Assembly: GCA_947442905.1 (NCBI GenBank)
Contig: CANEWV010000090.1
Coordinates: forward strand, 1-6,950
DNA: 6,950 bases
Direction of reading: 5' to 3'
Source: Chitinophagaceae bacterium
Lineage (GTDB): Bacteria > Bacteroidota > Bacteroidia > Chitinophagales > Chitinophagaceae
The notes under the pieces are model-generated. The model had not been told where the DNA came from and ran no database searches. It was given only the letters and a program-made list of their open reading frames with translations. Each line of letters begins with the position of its first letter. Within the stretch, counting starts at the first letter, position 1. Below are positions 1 through 6,950 of the stretch, piece by piece. The position numbers and the translations under genes were made by a program.

Positions 1-257
1 CAAAGCTGCGTGCTGTCTTGTCTTAGCGCCGATGCATATGTATCGATATACTTGTCATACTGCGCTCTATTTTCTATAAAATATTGAACGGCATACGTGG
101 GTCCGTCACTATCATCGATGTCTAAAACGCGCACAAAATGATAATGGGTAAAGCACCCTGTTTGCATCACGGCCGGTATATGTTGCTCTTTCATCCAGCC
201 CACCCATTTTTCGTGAATAGAGGGGTCAATTTTTGTAGTGACGTTGTAAATCAACAT
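1..257 (-). CDS. DUF4286-like small protein, 3' end cut by window edge
   Basis: Translating the minus strand from the ATG at 257-255 gives 85 complete codons without a stop, running off the left edge. The protein begins MLIYNVTTKIDPSIHEKW and continues through WMKEQHIPAVMQTGCF, HYHFVRVLDID, YAVQYFIENRAQYDKYI and ends in the visible part with ALRQDSTQL. This layout (MxIYNVT start, HexW, WMKxxHIPxVMxTG, YxxQYF, YxxY) is what I remember of the DUF4286 family, a Bacteroidota group of about 100 residues with no known function; if so, some 15 residues are missing. It has no signal peptide or membrane segment and is probably a small cytoplasmic alpha/beta protein resembling ferredoxin-like dimeric barrels; that fold is inference. 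It lies 21 bp downstream of the exonuclease III gene on the same strand, so it is probably the last or a later gene of that transcript. Confidence 0.8.
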   Translation of the reverse strand, partial: MLIYNVTTKIDPSIHEKWVGWMKEQHIPAVMQTGCFTHYHFVRVLDIDDSDGPTYAVQYFIENRAQYDKYIDTYASALRQDSTQL

Positions 258-278
258 GGTAGGAAGGTATTAAATGGG

Positions 279-1061
279 TTATTTGCCCTTTTTTAGGCTC
301 AATTCTACAAAAATAGGACAGTGATCGCTGTGTTTTATGTCTGGAAAAATAGAGGCGCTTTTTAAGGCACTAGATAGCGAATCTGTTACAGCGATGTAAT
401 CGATACGCCATCCCTTGTTTTGTAAACGAACCGATGGGAAGCGTTGGCTCCACCAGGAATAACCGCCTACAACAGCTGGGTTTAGGTGCCTATAAGTGTC
501 TACCCAACCATTTTCCAAAAATTGACTCATCCAGCTGCGTTCTTCTGGTAAAAATCCAGAGCTCTTTTTATTGCCTTTTGGGTCATGAATATCAATTTCC
601 TCGTGTGCTATATTATAGTCACCTACTACAATAAGTTGGGGTCTTTTTTTACGAAGTGCTGCTAAATAGTTTTCAAATTCGTTGAGCCACTGGTATTTAT
701 AATTTTGTCTTTCATCACCACTGGTGCCAGAAGGAAAATAAGCATTAACAATACTGATATCACCAAAGTCTGCACGGATTACCCTGCCTTCAAAATCGGA
801 TTGTTCAATGTTCGTGCCATACACTACATTGTCCGGTTTAATTTTTGTAAAAATGGCAACGCCACTGTATCCTTTTTTTTGTGCAGAAAACCAATAGCAA
901 TGATAACCTAATTTTTCAATGTCACTTGTATCAACGTCTTCTTTGGTGGCCTTGGTTTCTTGCAAGCAAATAATGTCTGCGGGATTTGTAGCTAGCCAGT
1001 CAACAAAACCTTTTTTTATGGCAGCCCTGATGCCATTTACATTGTAGGAAATAACGCGCAT
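279..1061 (-). CDS. xth: Exodeoxyribonuclease III (AP endonuclease, ExoIII/Xth family)
   Basis: This 260-residue cytoplasmic enzyme should cut DNA at abasic sites and remove 3' blocking groups or nucleotides during base-excision repair. It is a full-length single-domain endonuclease/exonuclease/phosphatase fold. The family residues are present in order: N7 in SYNVNGIRAA, E35 in LQETKA (metal ligand), Y108 in NAYFPSG, D148 and N150 in VVGDYNIAH, D221 in GWRIDY, and D246-H247 in HSDHCP. Its length is close to that of E. coli ExoIII. The ATG at 1061-1059 is chosen because the conserved strand starts at residue 2 and because it follows the upstream stop codon directly (TAA-ATG, no spacer, same frame), suggesting coupled translation with the secreted-protein gene. 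A DUF4286-like gene follows 21 bp downstream. Nothing in the active site looks altered. Whether it behaves more like ExoIII or like ExoA cannot be told from sequence alone. Confidence 0.95.
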   Translation of the reverse strand: MRVISYNVNGIRAAIKKGFVDWLATNPADIICLQETKATKEDVDTSDIEKLGYHCYWFSAQKKGYSGVAIFTKIKPDNVVYGTNIEQSDFEGRVIRADFGDISIVNAYFPSGTSGDERQNYKYQWLNEFENYLAALRKKRPQLIVVGDYNIAHEEIDIHDPKGNKKSSGFLPEERSWMSQFLENGWVDTYRHLNPAVVGGYSWWSQRFPSVRLQNKGWRIDYIAVTDSLSSALKSASIFPDIKHSDHCPIFVELSLKKGK

Positions 1062-2417
1062 TTATAGTAAAAATTTATTGTAAGCAATAAGTAATAATTC
1101 TTTCATGATTGATGCATTACTTGAATCATCGACAATGATAAAATTTTCTGGGTCTATTTTCCCCTTAACAATACCAATGAGCCTATTGTTCAGATACATT
1201 TCTTTCATTTCATGATTCCAAAAACTTTGAATGGTAAACCGCTCTCCTCTTATTTTTCCCGTTAATTGATAATCATAGCCTACTTGAAATGGAAATTCTT
1301 TTTTACTCACTTTGGCAATGGAACTACTATCCATCCCGTTGGTTGTTTCATCCAAATAGATTCGTTTGTAAGGGTCTCCCTTATTTTTAGTGATGGTAAA
1401 AATGGCTGCTGTATCTTTTCCTTCTAACATCAGGTGCACTTCGCCTGATAAATAATTAGAAAAAAGCTCCTTTTCACTAGAGGCAGTGCTATATGGATCT
1501 ATCTCTGTTGCAATTTTTATGGTATAGTTTTTGTCTTGGTATACGTCTCGGCATTCTTGTCTCAAATAAATAAAATCGGAACTCGCGGTATTACCTGTTT
1601 CTTTTATTTTTTTAAGTAGTAGTGGAGAGGCAGTGCTATCGACAAGCTTTCGTTTCAACCAAATTTCATCAAAGAGTTGTTCACCCATTCGTAATAATTC
1701 TTGGTTGCCTACAATTGTATAACTCCAAGTGTCTTTGACCTTGTTAACTAATATTTTTGATCCGTTTTTTATATGACCCATCATAAAATTATCTGCATAA
1801 TATACCGCTGGCGCTTTGATATCTGCAACCAAGGTTTCATTGTCTGGATTAAGTGCCATTTGCAGGCCAACTTGTATGACCGACGCAAAACTTTTTTTCG
1901 TTAAAAAAATATTTTTAGGCCGAATCCCAAATCCTGCCGTTTCGGTATTACTTATTGCCGCAAAAACACTTTGATTGCTGATGATTTCTTGAAGCCCATT
2001 TGTGAGAATACAACTTATTTGGAAGATGCTTGATGCCGCTGAAATAATCGTACTATCGGGTGCTTCAAGCGCAGATTCAGTTAAAAAACTAATAGGGTCA
2101 TATTCATATACTTCGACAAACAAATGCCAAGTACTCGTATCCGAACCACTAAATTTTCCAACATTATTTTTTAATGCTTCTGTACTTGTATAATTTTCAA
2201 TCGGTAGCGATTGATTGGAAAATGATAGGTTATAATATTTATTAAGTAGTATCGAAAGTTTGCTCTTGATACTTGATTGGACAGCGGTATCCTCTAAATA
2301 GTACATACTAGGACCAAACATAGAAAAGCTTCTGATGGCCTCTACCACCACCTTATTTTGTGCAGGTAATTTAAATACGATGCAGATAAAAAGGAATAAG
2401 TAAACAAATCTTTTCAT
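1062..2417 (-). CDS. Unrecognised secreted protein, 451 residues
   Basis: I do not recognise this protein. Residues 1-20 form a type I signal peptide: K2-R3, a hydrophobic core (about 4-16), then KLPAQ with likely cleavage between A19 and Q20. The cysteine at 12 sits inside the core and is not followed by a lipobox pattern, so a lipoprotein is unlikely. No second membrane segment is evident, which suggests a periplasmic or outer-surface protein. The mature part is rich in Ser, Thr and Asn, with predicted beta-strand stretches alternating with loops. The last third (about 320-451) contains strand-like pieces such as GEVHLMLEG, YDYQLTGKIRGERFTIQSFW and YLNNRLIGIVKGKI, then an acidic loop (VDDSSN) and a hydrophobic helix (MKELLLIAYNKFLL). 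No catalytic motif is visible. Its TAA is followed at once by the ATG of the exonuclease III gene. Composition resembles that of the neighbours, with no sign of transfer. The ATG at 2417 is chosen because it gives a complete signal peptide. Confidence 0.8.
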   Translation of the reverse strand: MKRFVYLFLFICIVFKLPAQNKVVVEAIRSFSMFGPSMYYLEDTAVQSSIKSKLSILLNKYYNLSFSNQSLPIENYTSTEALKNNVGKFSGSDTSTWHLFVEVYEYDPISFLTESALEAPDSTIISAASSIFQISCILTNGLQEIISNQSVFAAISNTETAGFGIRPKNIFLTKKSFASVIQVGLQMALNPDNETLVADIKAPAVYYADNFMMGHIKNGSKILVNKVKDTWSYTIVGNQELLRMGEQLFDEIWLKRKLVDSTASPLLLKKIKETGNTASSDFIYLRQECRDVYQDKNYTIKIATEIDPYSTASSEKELFSNYLSGEVHLMLEGKDTAAIFTITKNKGDPYKRIYLDETTNGMDSSSIAKVSKKEFPFQVGYDYQLTGKIRGERFTIQSFWNHEMKEMYLNNRLIGIVKGKIDPENFIIVDDSSNASIMKELLLIAYNKFLL

Positions 2418-2424
2418 TAGATGG

Positions 2425-2456
2425 CTAAATTACAACCTGTCTTGTATTATTAACAA
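2425..2456 (-). promoter_or_regulatory. Possible Bacteroidota-type promoter for the secreted-protein/xth cluster
   Basis: In the 78-bp divergent gap, the minus strand reads TTG (2456-2454), 21 bases, then TAATTTAG (2432-2425). This is one mismatch from the Bacteroidota -7 consensus TAnnTTTG, with a -33 TTG at a spacing near the usual 19-21. The -7 box ends only seven bases before the ATG at 2417, so the transcript would be leaderless or nearly so. The match is short and the region AT-rich, so chance is a real alternative. I found no comparably good match on the plus strand for the LOG gene. Confidence 0.25.
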
Positions 2457-2495
2457 TTTTATTAGATCCCATTCGTTATCATTACAACATCTATT

Positions 2496-3227
2496 ATGGA
2501 AAACACAGAAAGAATCATACCTGCTAAAGAATTTGTTTACCTCGATGGTCCTAAGCCGCGTATCAATGAGCTTGTGTTTGCCTGGAAAATTTTCATTCAA
2601 TTTATACAGGGGTTTCGCGCATTACACTTTTTAGACCCATGTATTACCGTATTTGGCTCTGCGCGTTATCAGCCCGATCATCCTTATTATAAAGCGGCCA
2701 CAGCGTTTGGTAAGCGTATTGCAGTTCTTGGCTTTACCACCATGACCGGCGGGGGGCCAGGTATTATGGAAGCTGCTAATAAAGGTGCCATGGAGGCAGG
2801 CGGGAAATCGGTGGGTTGTAATATTAAACTTCCTTTTGAGCAACAGCCCAACCCGTACATGCACAAGTGGATCACTTTCGATTACTTTTTTATTCGAAAA
2901 GTGTTGATGGTAAAATACTCTTATGCTTTTGTTATTATGCCAGGTGGCTTTGGTACCATGGATGAATTTTTTGAAACCCTCACCCTTGCTCAAACAGGCG
3001 TGATTAACGATTTTCCGATTGTTATTTATGGCAAAGAATATTTTAGGCCGGTTATGGATATGGTAGATGCGATGATCGTAAAAGGAACGATATCTCCAGA
3101 AGATAAAAAACTGATGCTTTTTACCGATGACATAGACGAAGCGATGCAGTATATACAAGCCTATGTCAAAAAAAATTATACCGTTAAGCCACGCAAAAGG
3201 CTCTGGTGGCTACTTGAAAAAGTATAA
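2496..3227 (+). CDS. LOG-family protein (TIGR00730 Rossmann-fold nucleotide phosphoribohydrolase)
   Basis: This 243-residue cytoplasmic protein carries both hallmarks of the LOG ('lonely guy') family, often mislabelled lysine decarboxylase. They are TGGGPGIMEAANKGA (84-98) and PGGFGTMDE (149-157), the latter containing the catalytic glutamate E157, with the conserved R134-K135 between them. The Rossmann core starts at CITVFGSARY (49-58). Known members hydrolyse nucleoside 5'-monophosphates, either cytokinin riboside monophosphates or plain AMP, to base plus ribose 5-phosphate; which substrate applies here is not visible. About 48 residues precede the core, including an aromatic amphipathic stretch (ELVFAWKIFIQFIQGFRALHF, split over 25-45). 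This corresponds to the longer class of LOG proteins rather than the compact form of about 190 residues. The C-terminus ends in a basic/aromatic tail (KPRKRLWWLL). It is transcribed divergently from the secreted-protein gene and converges on methionine synthase, so it appears monocistronic. The ATG lies 15 bases after a TTACAACATCTATT stretch with no Shine-Dalgarno sequence. Confidence 0.92.
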   Translation: MENTERIIPAKEFVYLDGPKPRINELVFAWKIFIQFIQGFRALHFLDPCITVFGSARYQPDHPYYKAATAFGKRIAVLGFTTMTGGGPGIMEAANKGAMEAGGKSVGCNIKLPFEQQPNPYMHKWITFDYFFIRKVLMVKYSYAFVIMPGGFGTMDEFFETLTLAQTGVINDFPIVIYGKEYFRPVMDMVDAMIVKGTISPEDKKLMLFTDDIDEAMQYIQAYVKKNYTVKPRKRLWWLLEKV

Positions 3228-3243
3228 TGGATTACAACATTAT
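3217..3243 (-). terminator. Weak hairpin between the convergent stop codons
   Basis: ATAATG (3224-3229) and CATTAT (3238-3243) are perfect inverted repeats around an 8-base loop, and the stem overlaps the TAA codons of both converging genes. Read on the minus strand, the hairpin is followed by ACTTTTTC (five T at 3221-3217), so it could help end the methionine synthase transcript. On the plus strand no T run follows. The stem is only six pairs and almost all A-T, so this may be chance. Confidence 0.2.
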
Positions 3244-5951
3244 TCAAGAACGGGCCTAAGCCAGCGTTCTGCTTCTTCTGGCGGCATGTTTTTTCTGGTC
3301 GCATAATCCTTTAATTGATCTTGCATAATTTTTCCAAGCCCATAATAGGTGCTTTGCGGATTTGCAAAATACCAACCACATACCGATGATGCAGGATACA
3401 TGGCTAAATTTTCTGTCAGCTCGATGCCAATAGCATCCTTAACGTTTAAGAGTTCAAACAATTTGTATTTTTCGGTATGATCGGGACATGCAGGATAACC
3501 CGGTGCAGGTCTAATGCCCACATATTTTTCACCAATGAGTGCTGCGTTATCCAATTGTTCAGACACGGCATAACCCCAATCTGTTTTTCTAGTTTGTAAG
3601 TGTAGGTATTCGGCAAAAGCCTCTGCTAGCCTGTCTGCTAGCGCTTGTAACATAATTTTATTGTAATCGTCATGCTGCGCTTCAAAGGCCTGGATATGTG
3701 GTTCGATACCTTTAATAGTTACTGCAAAGGCGCCCATAAAATCTTCTTTGTTACTCGATGCAGGCGCTATAAAGTCGGCTAATGAAAAGTTAGGTTGACC
3801 AGGTGCTTTTTTAATTTGTTGTCTTAAAAAAGAAAGCTTTACCCGTTTGTCTGCAACAACAGTTACATCATCTGCTTCACTACTAGCCGGCCAAAATCCA
3901 ATCGTACCATCTGCAGTTAACCACTCCTCTGTAATGATGGTATCTAATAATGCGTTGGCATCGGCGTATAATTTACTAGCTTCCTTTCCAACAACTTCAT
4001 CCGTTAAAATGGCTGGAAAATTTCCGTGCATTTCCCAGGTAATAAAAAATGGTTTCCAGTCTATAAATTCTCTTAATATAGCAAGGTCAACATTTTTATA
4101 GAGCTTAGTTCCTGTGTACGAAGGTGTAACTGGTTGATAGGCATCCCAGTTAATAGCCATTTTATTATTGAGCGCGTCTTGATACGCGAGGTATTCTTTG
4201 GTTGGTTTTTTATTGTCAAATTGATATTTGAGTTGAGCATAATCACTTTGTGTATCAGATAAAAATCCAGCTTGCTGATCTTTACTTAATAAAGACCCTG
4301 CAACCGTTACACTTCTAGAAGCATCAAGCACGTGAATTACATCTTGGTACTCGGGGGCTATTTTAACCGCTGTATGAATTTTAGAGGTAGTGGCACCACC
4401 AATGAGTAGTGGTTGTTTCATACCCCTGCGTTTCATTTCTTTAGCGATATGCACCATTTCATCTAATGAAGGTGTAATAAGACCGCTAAGTCCAATAATA
4501 TCAACATTTTCCTTTTGTGCCGCCTCTAAAATTTTGTCGGTAGGTACCATAACGCCAAGGTCAATGATATCGTATCCATTACAACCAAGTACGACACCTA
4601 CAATGTTTTTACCAATGTCATGAACGTCGCCTTTTACGGTGGCGAGTAATATTTTAGCAGCACCTGCGGCTTCTGTATTGGTTGTACCTGCAGCCAAATG
4701 TGCTTGTTTGCGTTCTTCTTTTTCAGCTTCAATAAATGGCGTTAATACTGCCACTGATTTTTTCATAACACGCGCGCTTTTTACAACCTGTGGTAAAAAC
4801 ATTTTACCGGCACCAAATAAATCACCTACAATATTCATCCCATCCATGAGTGGTCCTTCAATTACATCAAGTGGCTGCGGATATTTTTGTCTTGCTTCTT
4901 CGGTATCGGCTTCAATGTATTCTGTAATACCATTGATAAGTGCATGTGACAATCTTTTTTCTACGGGTTCGTTTCTCCAGGCCTCATCTTTTATCTCAAC
5001 CTTGCCTTTTGCCTTAACAGTTTCGGCGTGTATAATTAATTTTTCGGTGGCCTCGTTATTATCGTTGTTTTTATTGAGGAGTACGTCTTCACACAACGCG
5101 CGAAGTGTAGGTTCAATTTCATCATATACAACAAGCTGGCCTGCGTTTACAATACCCATCCCCATGCCCGCTTTGATAGCATGAAATAAAAACACCGAAT
5201 GAATCGCTTCTCTTACGTGGTCATTGCCTCTAAATGAAAAAGAAACGTTGGATACACCGCCACTTACTTTAGTGAGCGGCATTCTTTTTTTAATTTCCCT
5301 AGTCGCTTCAATAAAATCTACTGCATAATTATTATGTTCTTCGATACCTGTTGCTACTGCAAAAATATTGGGATCAAAAATGATGTCTTCGGGAGGGAAG
5401 CCCACTTTTGTTGTTAAGATATTGTAAGCTCTTTGGCAAATTTCAATTTTTCGCTCCTTGGTATCAGCTTGTCCGATTTCATCAAATGCCATCACAATAA
5501 CAGCTGCACCATATGCTTTACACTTAAATGCTTGTTCAATAAATTTCTCTTCTCCTTCTTTCATGGAGATAGAGTTCACAATACATTTTCCTTGCACACA
5601 TTTTAAACCCGCTTCTATAATTTCAAATTTAGAGCTATCAATCATGATTGGAATGCGCGCAATATCCGGCTCACTTTGTACTAAATTTAAAAACGTTGTC
5701 ATGGCTTCTACACCATCTAGTAATGCGTCATCCATGTTTACATCCAGCACCTGTGCGCCGCTTTCTACCTGTTGTCTAGCAACTGATAAAGCCTCCTCAT
5801 ATTTATTTTCTCTAATGAGACGCGCAAATTTTTTAGACCCAGTTACATTGGTTCTTTCGCCAACGTTTACAAAATTTGTTTCGGGTCTAATAATAAGTGG
5901 CTCAAGTCCGGCTAATCTTAAATAGGGTTGTATCGTTATCGTTGAACTCAT
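3240..5951 (-). CDS. metH: Methionine synthase, large subunit: folate, cobalamin and AdoMet-activation domains
   Basis: This 903-residue cytoplasmic protein matches E. coli MetH from just after its homocysteine domain to the end. Domains in order: the methyltetrahydrofolate-binding barrel (about 25-290; [55 protein letters not shown]); the cobalamin cap (about 325-415; [20 protein letters not shown]); the cobalamin-binding domain (about 432-560); and the AdoMet reactivation domain (about 600-903). The cobalamin-binding domain has DVHDIGKN with H444 as lower axial ligand, D442 beside it and S495 in LITPS. The reactivation domain has [12 protein letters not shown] at 629-640, [12 protein letters not shown] at 814-825 and [14 protein letters not shown] near 860-873. 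It transfers the methyl group of 5-methyltetrahydrofolate via cob(I)alamin to homocysteine but lacks the zinc/homocysteine domain, which the upstream gene supplies. Two oddities: the usual GMDMGIVN reads GMGMGIVN (G264), and an Ala/Thr-rich insert of roughly 15-20 residues lies before the cobalamin domain (412-432). The start at 5951 is the only ATG before the conserved region. Confidence 0.95.
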   Translation of the reverse strand: MSSTITIQPYLRLAGLEPLIIRPETNFVNVGERTNVTGSKKFARLIRENKYEEALSVARQQVESGAQVLDVNMDDALLDGVEAMTTFLNLVQSEPDIARIPIMIDSSKFEIIEAGLKCVQGKCIVNSISMKEGEEKFIEQAFKCKAYGAAVIVMAFDEIGQADTKERKIEICQRAYNILTTKVGFPPEDIIFDPNIFAVATGIEEHNNYAVDFIEATREIKKRMPLTKVSGGVSNVSFSFRGNDHVREAIHSVFLFHAIKAGMGMGIVNAGQLVVYDEIEPTLRALCEDVLLNKNNDNNEATEKLIIHAETVKAKGKVEIKDEAWRNEPVEKRLSHALINGITEYIEADTEEARQKYPQPLDVIEGPLMDGMNIVGDLFGAGKMFLPQVVKSARVMKKSVAVLTPFIEAEKEERKQAHLAAGTTNTEAAGAAKILLATVKGDVHDIGKNIVGVVLGCNGYDIIDLGVMVPTDKILEAAQKENVDIIGLSGLITPSLDEMVHIAKEMKRRGMKQPLLIGGATTSKIHTAVKIAPEYQDVIHVLDASRSVTVAGSLLSKDQQAGFLSDTQSDYAQLKYQFDNKKPTKEYLAYQDALNNKMAINWDAYQPVTPSYTGTKLYKNVDLAILREFIDWKPFFITWEMHGNFPAILTDEVVGKEASKLYADANALLDTIITEEWLTADGTIGFWPASSEADDVTVVADKRVKLSFLRQQIKKAPGQPNFSLADFIAPASSNKEDFMGAFAVTIKGIEPHIQAFEAQHDDYNKIMLQALADRLAEAFAEYLHLQTRKTDWGYAVSEQLDNAALIGEKYVGIRPAPGYPACPDHTEKYKLFELLNVKDAIGIELTENLAMYPASSVCGWYFANPQSTYYGLGKIMQDQLKDYATRKNMPPEEAERWLRPVLE

Positions 5952-5969
5952 AAAATCGTATTGTGCTTA
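5949..5969 (-). other. In-frame junction between the two methionine synthase genes
   Basis: On the minus strand the upstream gene ends ...ACT-TCA-ATT-GCG-TAA (stop 5969-5967). Five sense codons follow in the same frame (Ala-Gln-Tyr-Asp-Phe, 5966-5952), then the ATG of the downstream gene (5951-5949). One TAA is therefore the only thing separating the halves. No Shine-Dalgarno-like sequence lies in the 15-base gap, which fits reinitiation or coupled translation on a shared transcript. The position corresponds to the linker between the homocysteine and folate domains of one-chain MetH. Confidence 0.85.
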
Positions 5970-6950
5970 CGCAATTGAAGTAGCTACTGTAGGTTTTTTT
6001 CGAGGTGCCATTTTTCTAACATGATCTGCAATATGCTTGATATGATCTGGTGTGGTACCGCAGCATCCGCCCACAATATTTACAAATCCTTGACGCGCCC
6101 ACTCTTCAATAAAGTGTGCTGTTTGGTGCGGCGCTTCATCATATTCACCCATGGCATTAGGTAAGCCTGCATTGGGATATGCCGATGTGTAACAACTAGC
6201 AATCTGGCTTAATTCTTCTATGTGGCTGCGCATTTCAGCGGCACCTAATGCACAATTTAAACCTACGCTCAGTGGCTCGGCGTGTTTGATGGATGTGTAA
6301 AATGCTTCCAGTGTTTGACCACTTAAGGTTCTGCCAGATGCATCTGTAATGGTGCCACTAATCATGATAGGCAGTTCCGGAATATTATTTTCTCTAAAAA
6401 ATTCTTTGACAGCAAATATGGCTGCTTTTGCATTGAGGGTATCAAAAATAGTTTCGATAAGTAGTAGATCTACACCACCGTCTACCATTCCTTTAATTTG
6501 TTCTTTGTAAGACACGACTACTTCATCAAAAGTAACCGCTCTAAATCCAGGATTGTTTACATCAGGAGAAAGACTGAGTGTTTTATTTAAAGGGCCTATC
6601 GCACCAGCAACAAATTTGGGTCCGCAATCTTTATTTTCTGCTGTAAACTCTTCTACCGCACATCTGGCGCAGGTTGCAGCTGCTACGTTTAATGCATAAG
6701 CATACGCTTGCATATCATAATCGGCCATCGCAATAGTGGTACTACTAAACGTATTGGTTTCAATAATATCGGCACCTGCTGCTAAATATTGTTTGTGAAT
6801 GCCTACAATGATGTCTGGTTGCGTAATGCATAGCATATCATTGTTGCCTTTAACATCGGTGTGCCAATTTTTAAATTGTTCACCACGGTAATCGGCTTCT
6901 TCTAATTTGTGACGCTGAATCATGGTGCCCATAGCGCCATCAATCACTAA
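5967..6950 (-). CDS. metH: Methionine synthase, homocysteine/zinc-binding subunit, 5' end cut by window edge
   Basis: This is the N-terminal homocysteine S-methyltransferase barrel of cobalamin-dependent methionine synthase, as a separate protein. The visible part has 327 residues beginning [10 protein letters not shown]. The conserved (L/V)(L/V)(I/L)DGAMGTM strand shows that the true start is a few to about fifteen codons beyond the edge. The GTG at 6947-6945 is an internal valine. Numbering from that valine as residue 1, the zinc ligands are C232 in VGLNCALG and C295-C296 in [11 protein letters not shown]. Their 63-residue spacing matches C247/C310/C311 of E. coli MetH. Other family landmarks are [10 protein letters not shown] (61-70), AGAIGPL (114-120), [11 protein letters not shown] (160-170) and [15 protein letters not shown] (197-211). 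The zinc binds and activates homocysteine for methylation by methylcobalamin held on the partner protein encoded 15 bp downstream. The tail ends [15 protein letters not shown], and the APRK element also occurs in the E. coli interdomain linker, so the split falls in that linker. A stand-alone homocysteine methyltransferase is unlikely given this context. Confidence 0.93.
   Translation of the reverse strand, partial: LVIDGAMGTMIQRHKLEEADYRGEQFKNWHTDVKGNNDMLCITQPDIIVGIHKQYLAAGADIIETNTFSSTTIAMADYDMQAYAYALNVAAATCARCAVEEFTAENKDCGPKFVAGAIGPLNKTLSLSPDVNNPGFRAVTFDEVVVSYKEQIKGMVDGGVDLLLIETIFDTLNAKAAIFAVKEFFRENNIPELPIMISGTITDASGRTLSGQTLEAFYTSIKHAEPLSVGLNCALGAAEMRSHIEELSQIASCYTSAYPNAGLPNAMGEYDEAPHQTAHFIEEWARQGFVNIVGGCCGTTPDHIKHIADHVRKMAPRKKPTVATSIA

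Noticed and set aside
1075..1090. Hairpin TTATTG-TAAG-CAATAA with a nearby T run on the minus strand, resembling a terminator before xth
   Set aside because: It is a six-pair, mostly A-T stem inside the coding end of the secreted-protein gene, too weak to call and at odds with the coupled TAA-ATG junction.
2418..2495. Plus-strand promoter for the LOG gene in the divergent gap
   Set aside because: No TAnnTTTG-like box with a TTG at suitable spacing was found upstream of 2496; the AT-rich pieces present do not rise above chance.
2418..2495. Riboswitch or small RNA, for example a cobalamin riboswitch
   Set aside because: The gap is only 78 bp, with no stable stems or B12-box-like sequence. The likely place for such control, upstream of the first methionine synthase gene, is outside the window.
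2631..3158. Long antisense open frame opposite the LOG gene
   Set aside because: It overlaps a clearly conserved gene, and its translation is rich in His, Lys and Phe with no family pattern, as expected of a shadow frame.
4639..5184. Plus-strand open frames opposite the methionine synthase genes
   Set aside because: They lie entirely within conserved MetH coding sequence and give Ser-rich low-information proteins, typical of antisense shadows.
6945..6947. GTG as the start codon of the homocysteine-domain gene
   Set aside because: It encodes the valine of the conserved [10 protein letters not shown] strand and the frame stays open to the window edge, so the real start lies outside.
255..6950. 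All five minus-strand genes lie in the same reading frame
   Set aside because: Only the methionine synthase pair and the TAA-ATG junction have close junctions where this could matter. Between xth and the DUF4286-like gene a second in-frame TAA (272-270) occurs, so the general coincidence has no evident meaning.

Overview
The window looks like ordinary chromosomal DNA from a Bacteroidota bacterium, most likely of the Chitinophagaceae/Sphingobacteriales type. The evidence is an AT-rich composition, no Shine-Dalgarno-like sequence before the starts I examined, a secreted protein with a typical 'LPAQ' signal-peptide end, a DUF4286-type protein, and a cobalamin-dependent methionine synthase encoded as two genes. 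The family and phylum assignments are from memory of the families, not from a search.

Layout, left to right. A minus-strand cluster fills about 1-2417. Its transcription order is an unrecognised secreted protein of 451 residues (1062-2417), exodeoxyribonuclease III (279-1061), and a DUF4286-like protein cut by the left edge (1-257). The first two abut as TAA-ATG with no spacer, and the third follows after 21 bp. A 78-bp divergent intergenic region (2418-2495) separates this cluster from a plus-strand LOG-family nucleotide phosphoribohydrolase gene (2496-3227). That gene converges, with 12 bp between the stop codons, on a minus-strand pair that together encodes methionine synthase. The upstream gene (5967-6950, cut by the right edge) carries the zinc/homocysteine domain. 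The downstream gene (3240-5951) carries the folate, cobalamin and AdoMet-reactivation domains.

The two methionine synthase products should act together: homocysteine activation on the small protein, and methyl transfer from methyltetrahydrofolate through cobalamin, plus reactivation, on the large one. The DNA-repair nuclease and the LOG enzyme are housekeeping functions with no obvious link to methionine synthesis. There is no mobile element, CRISPR array, tRNA, rRNA or defence system, and I see no undescribed system here. The points most worth a second look are the in-frame, single-stop split of methionine synthase, a loss of an aspartate beside a folate-domain motif, and the unknown secreted protein joined stop-to-start with the exonuclease gene. 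No stretch longer than 78 bp lacks a gene.
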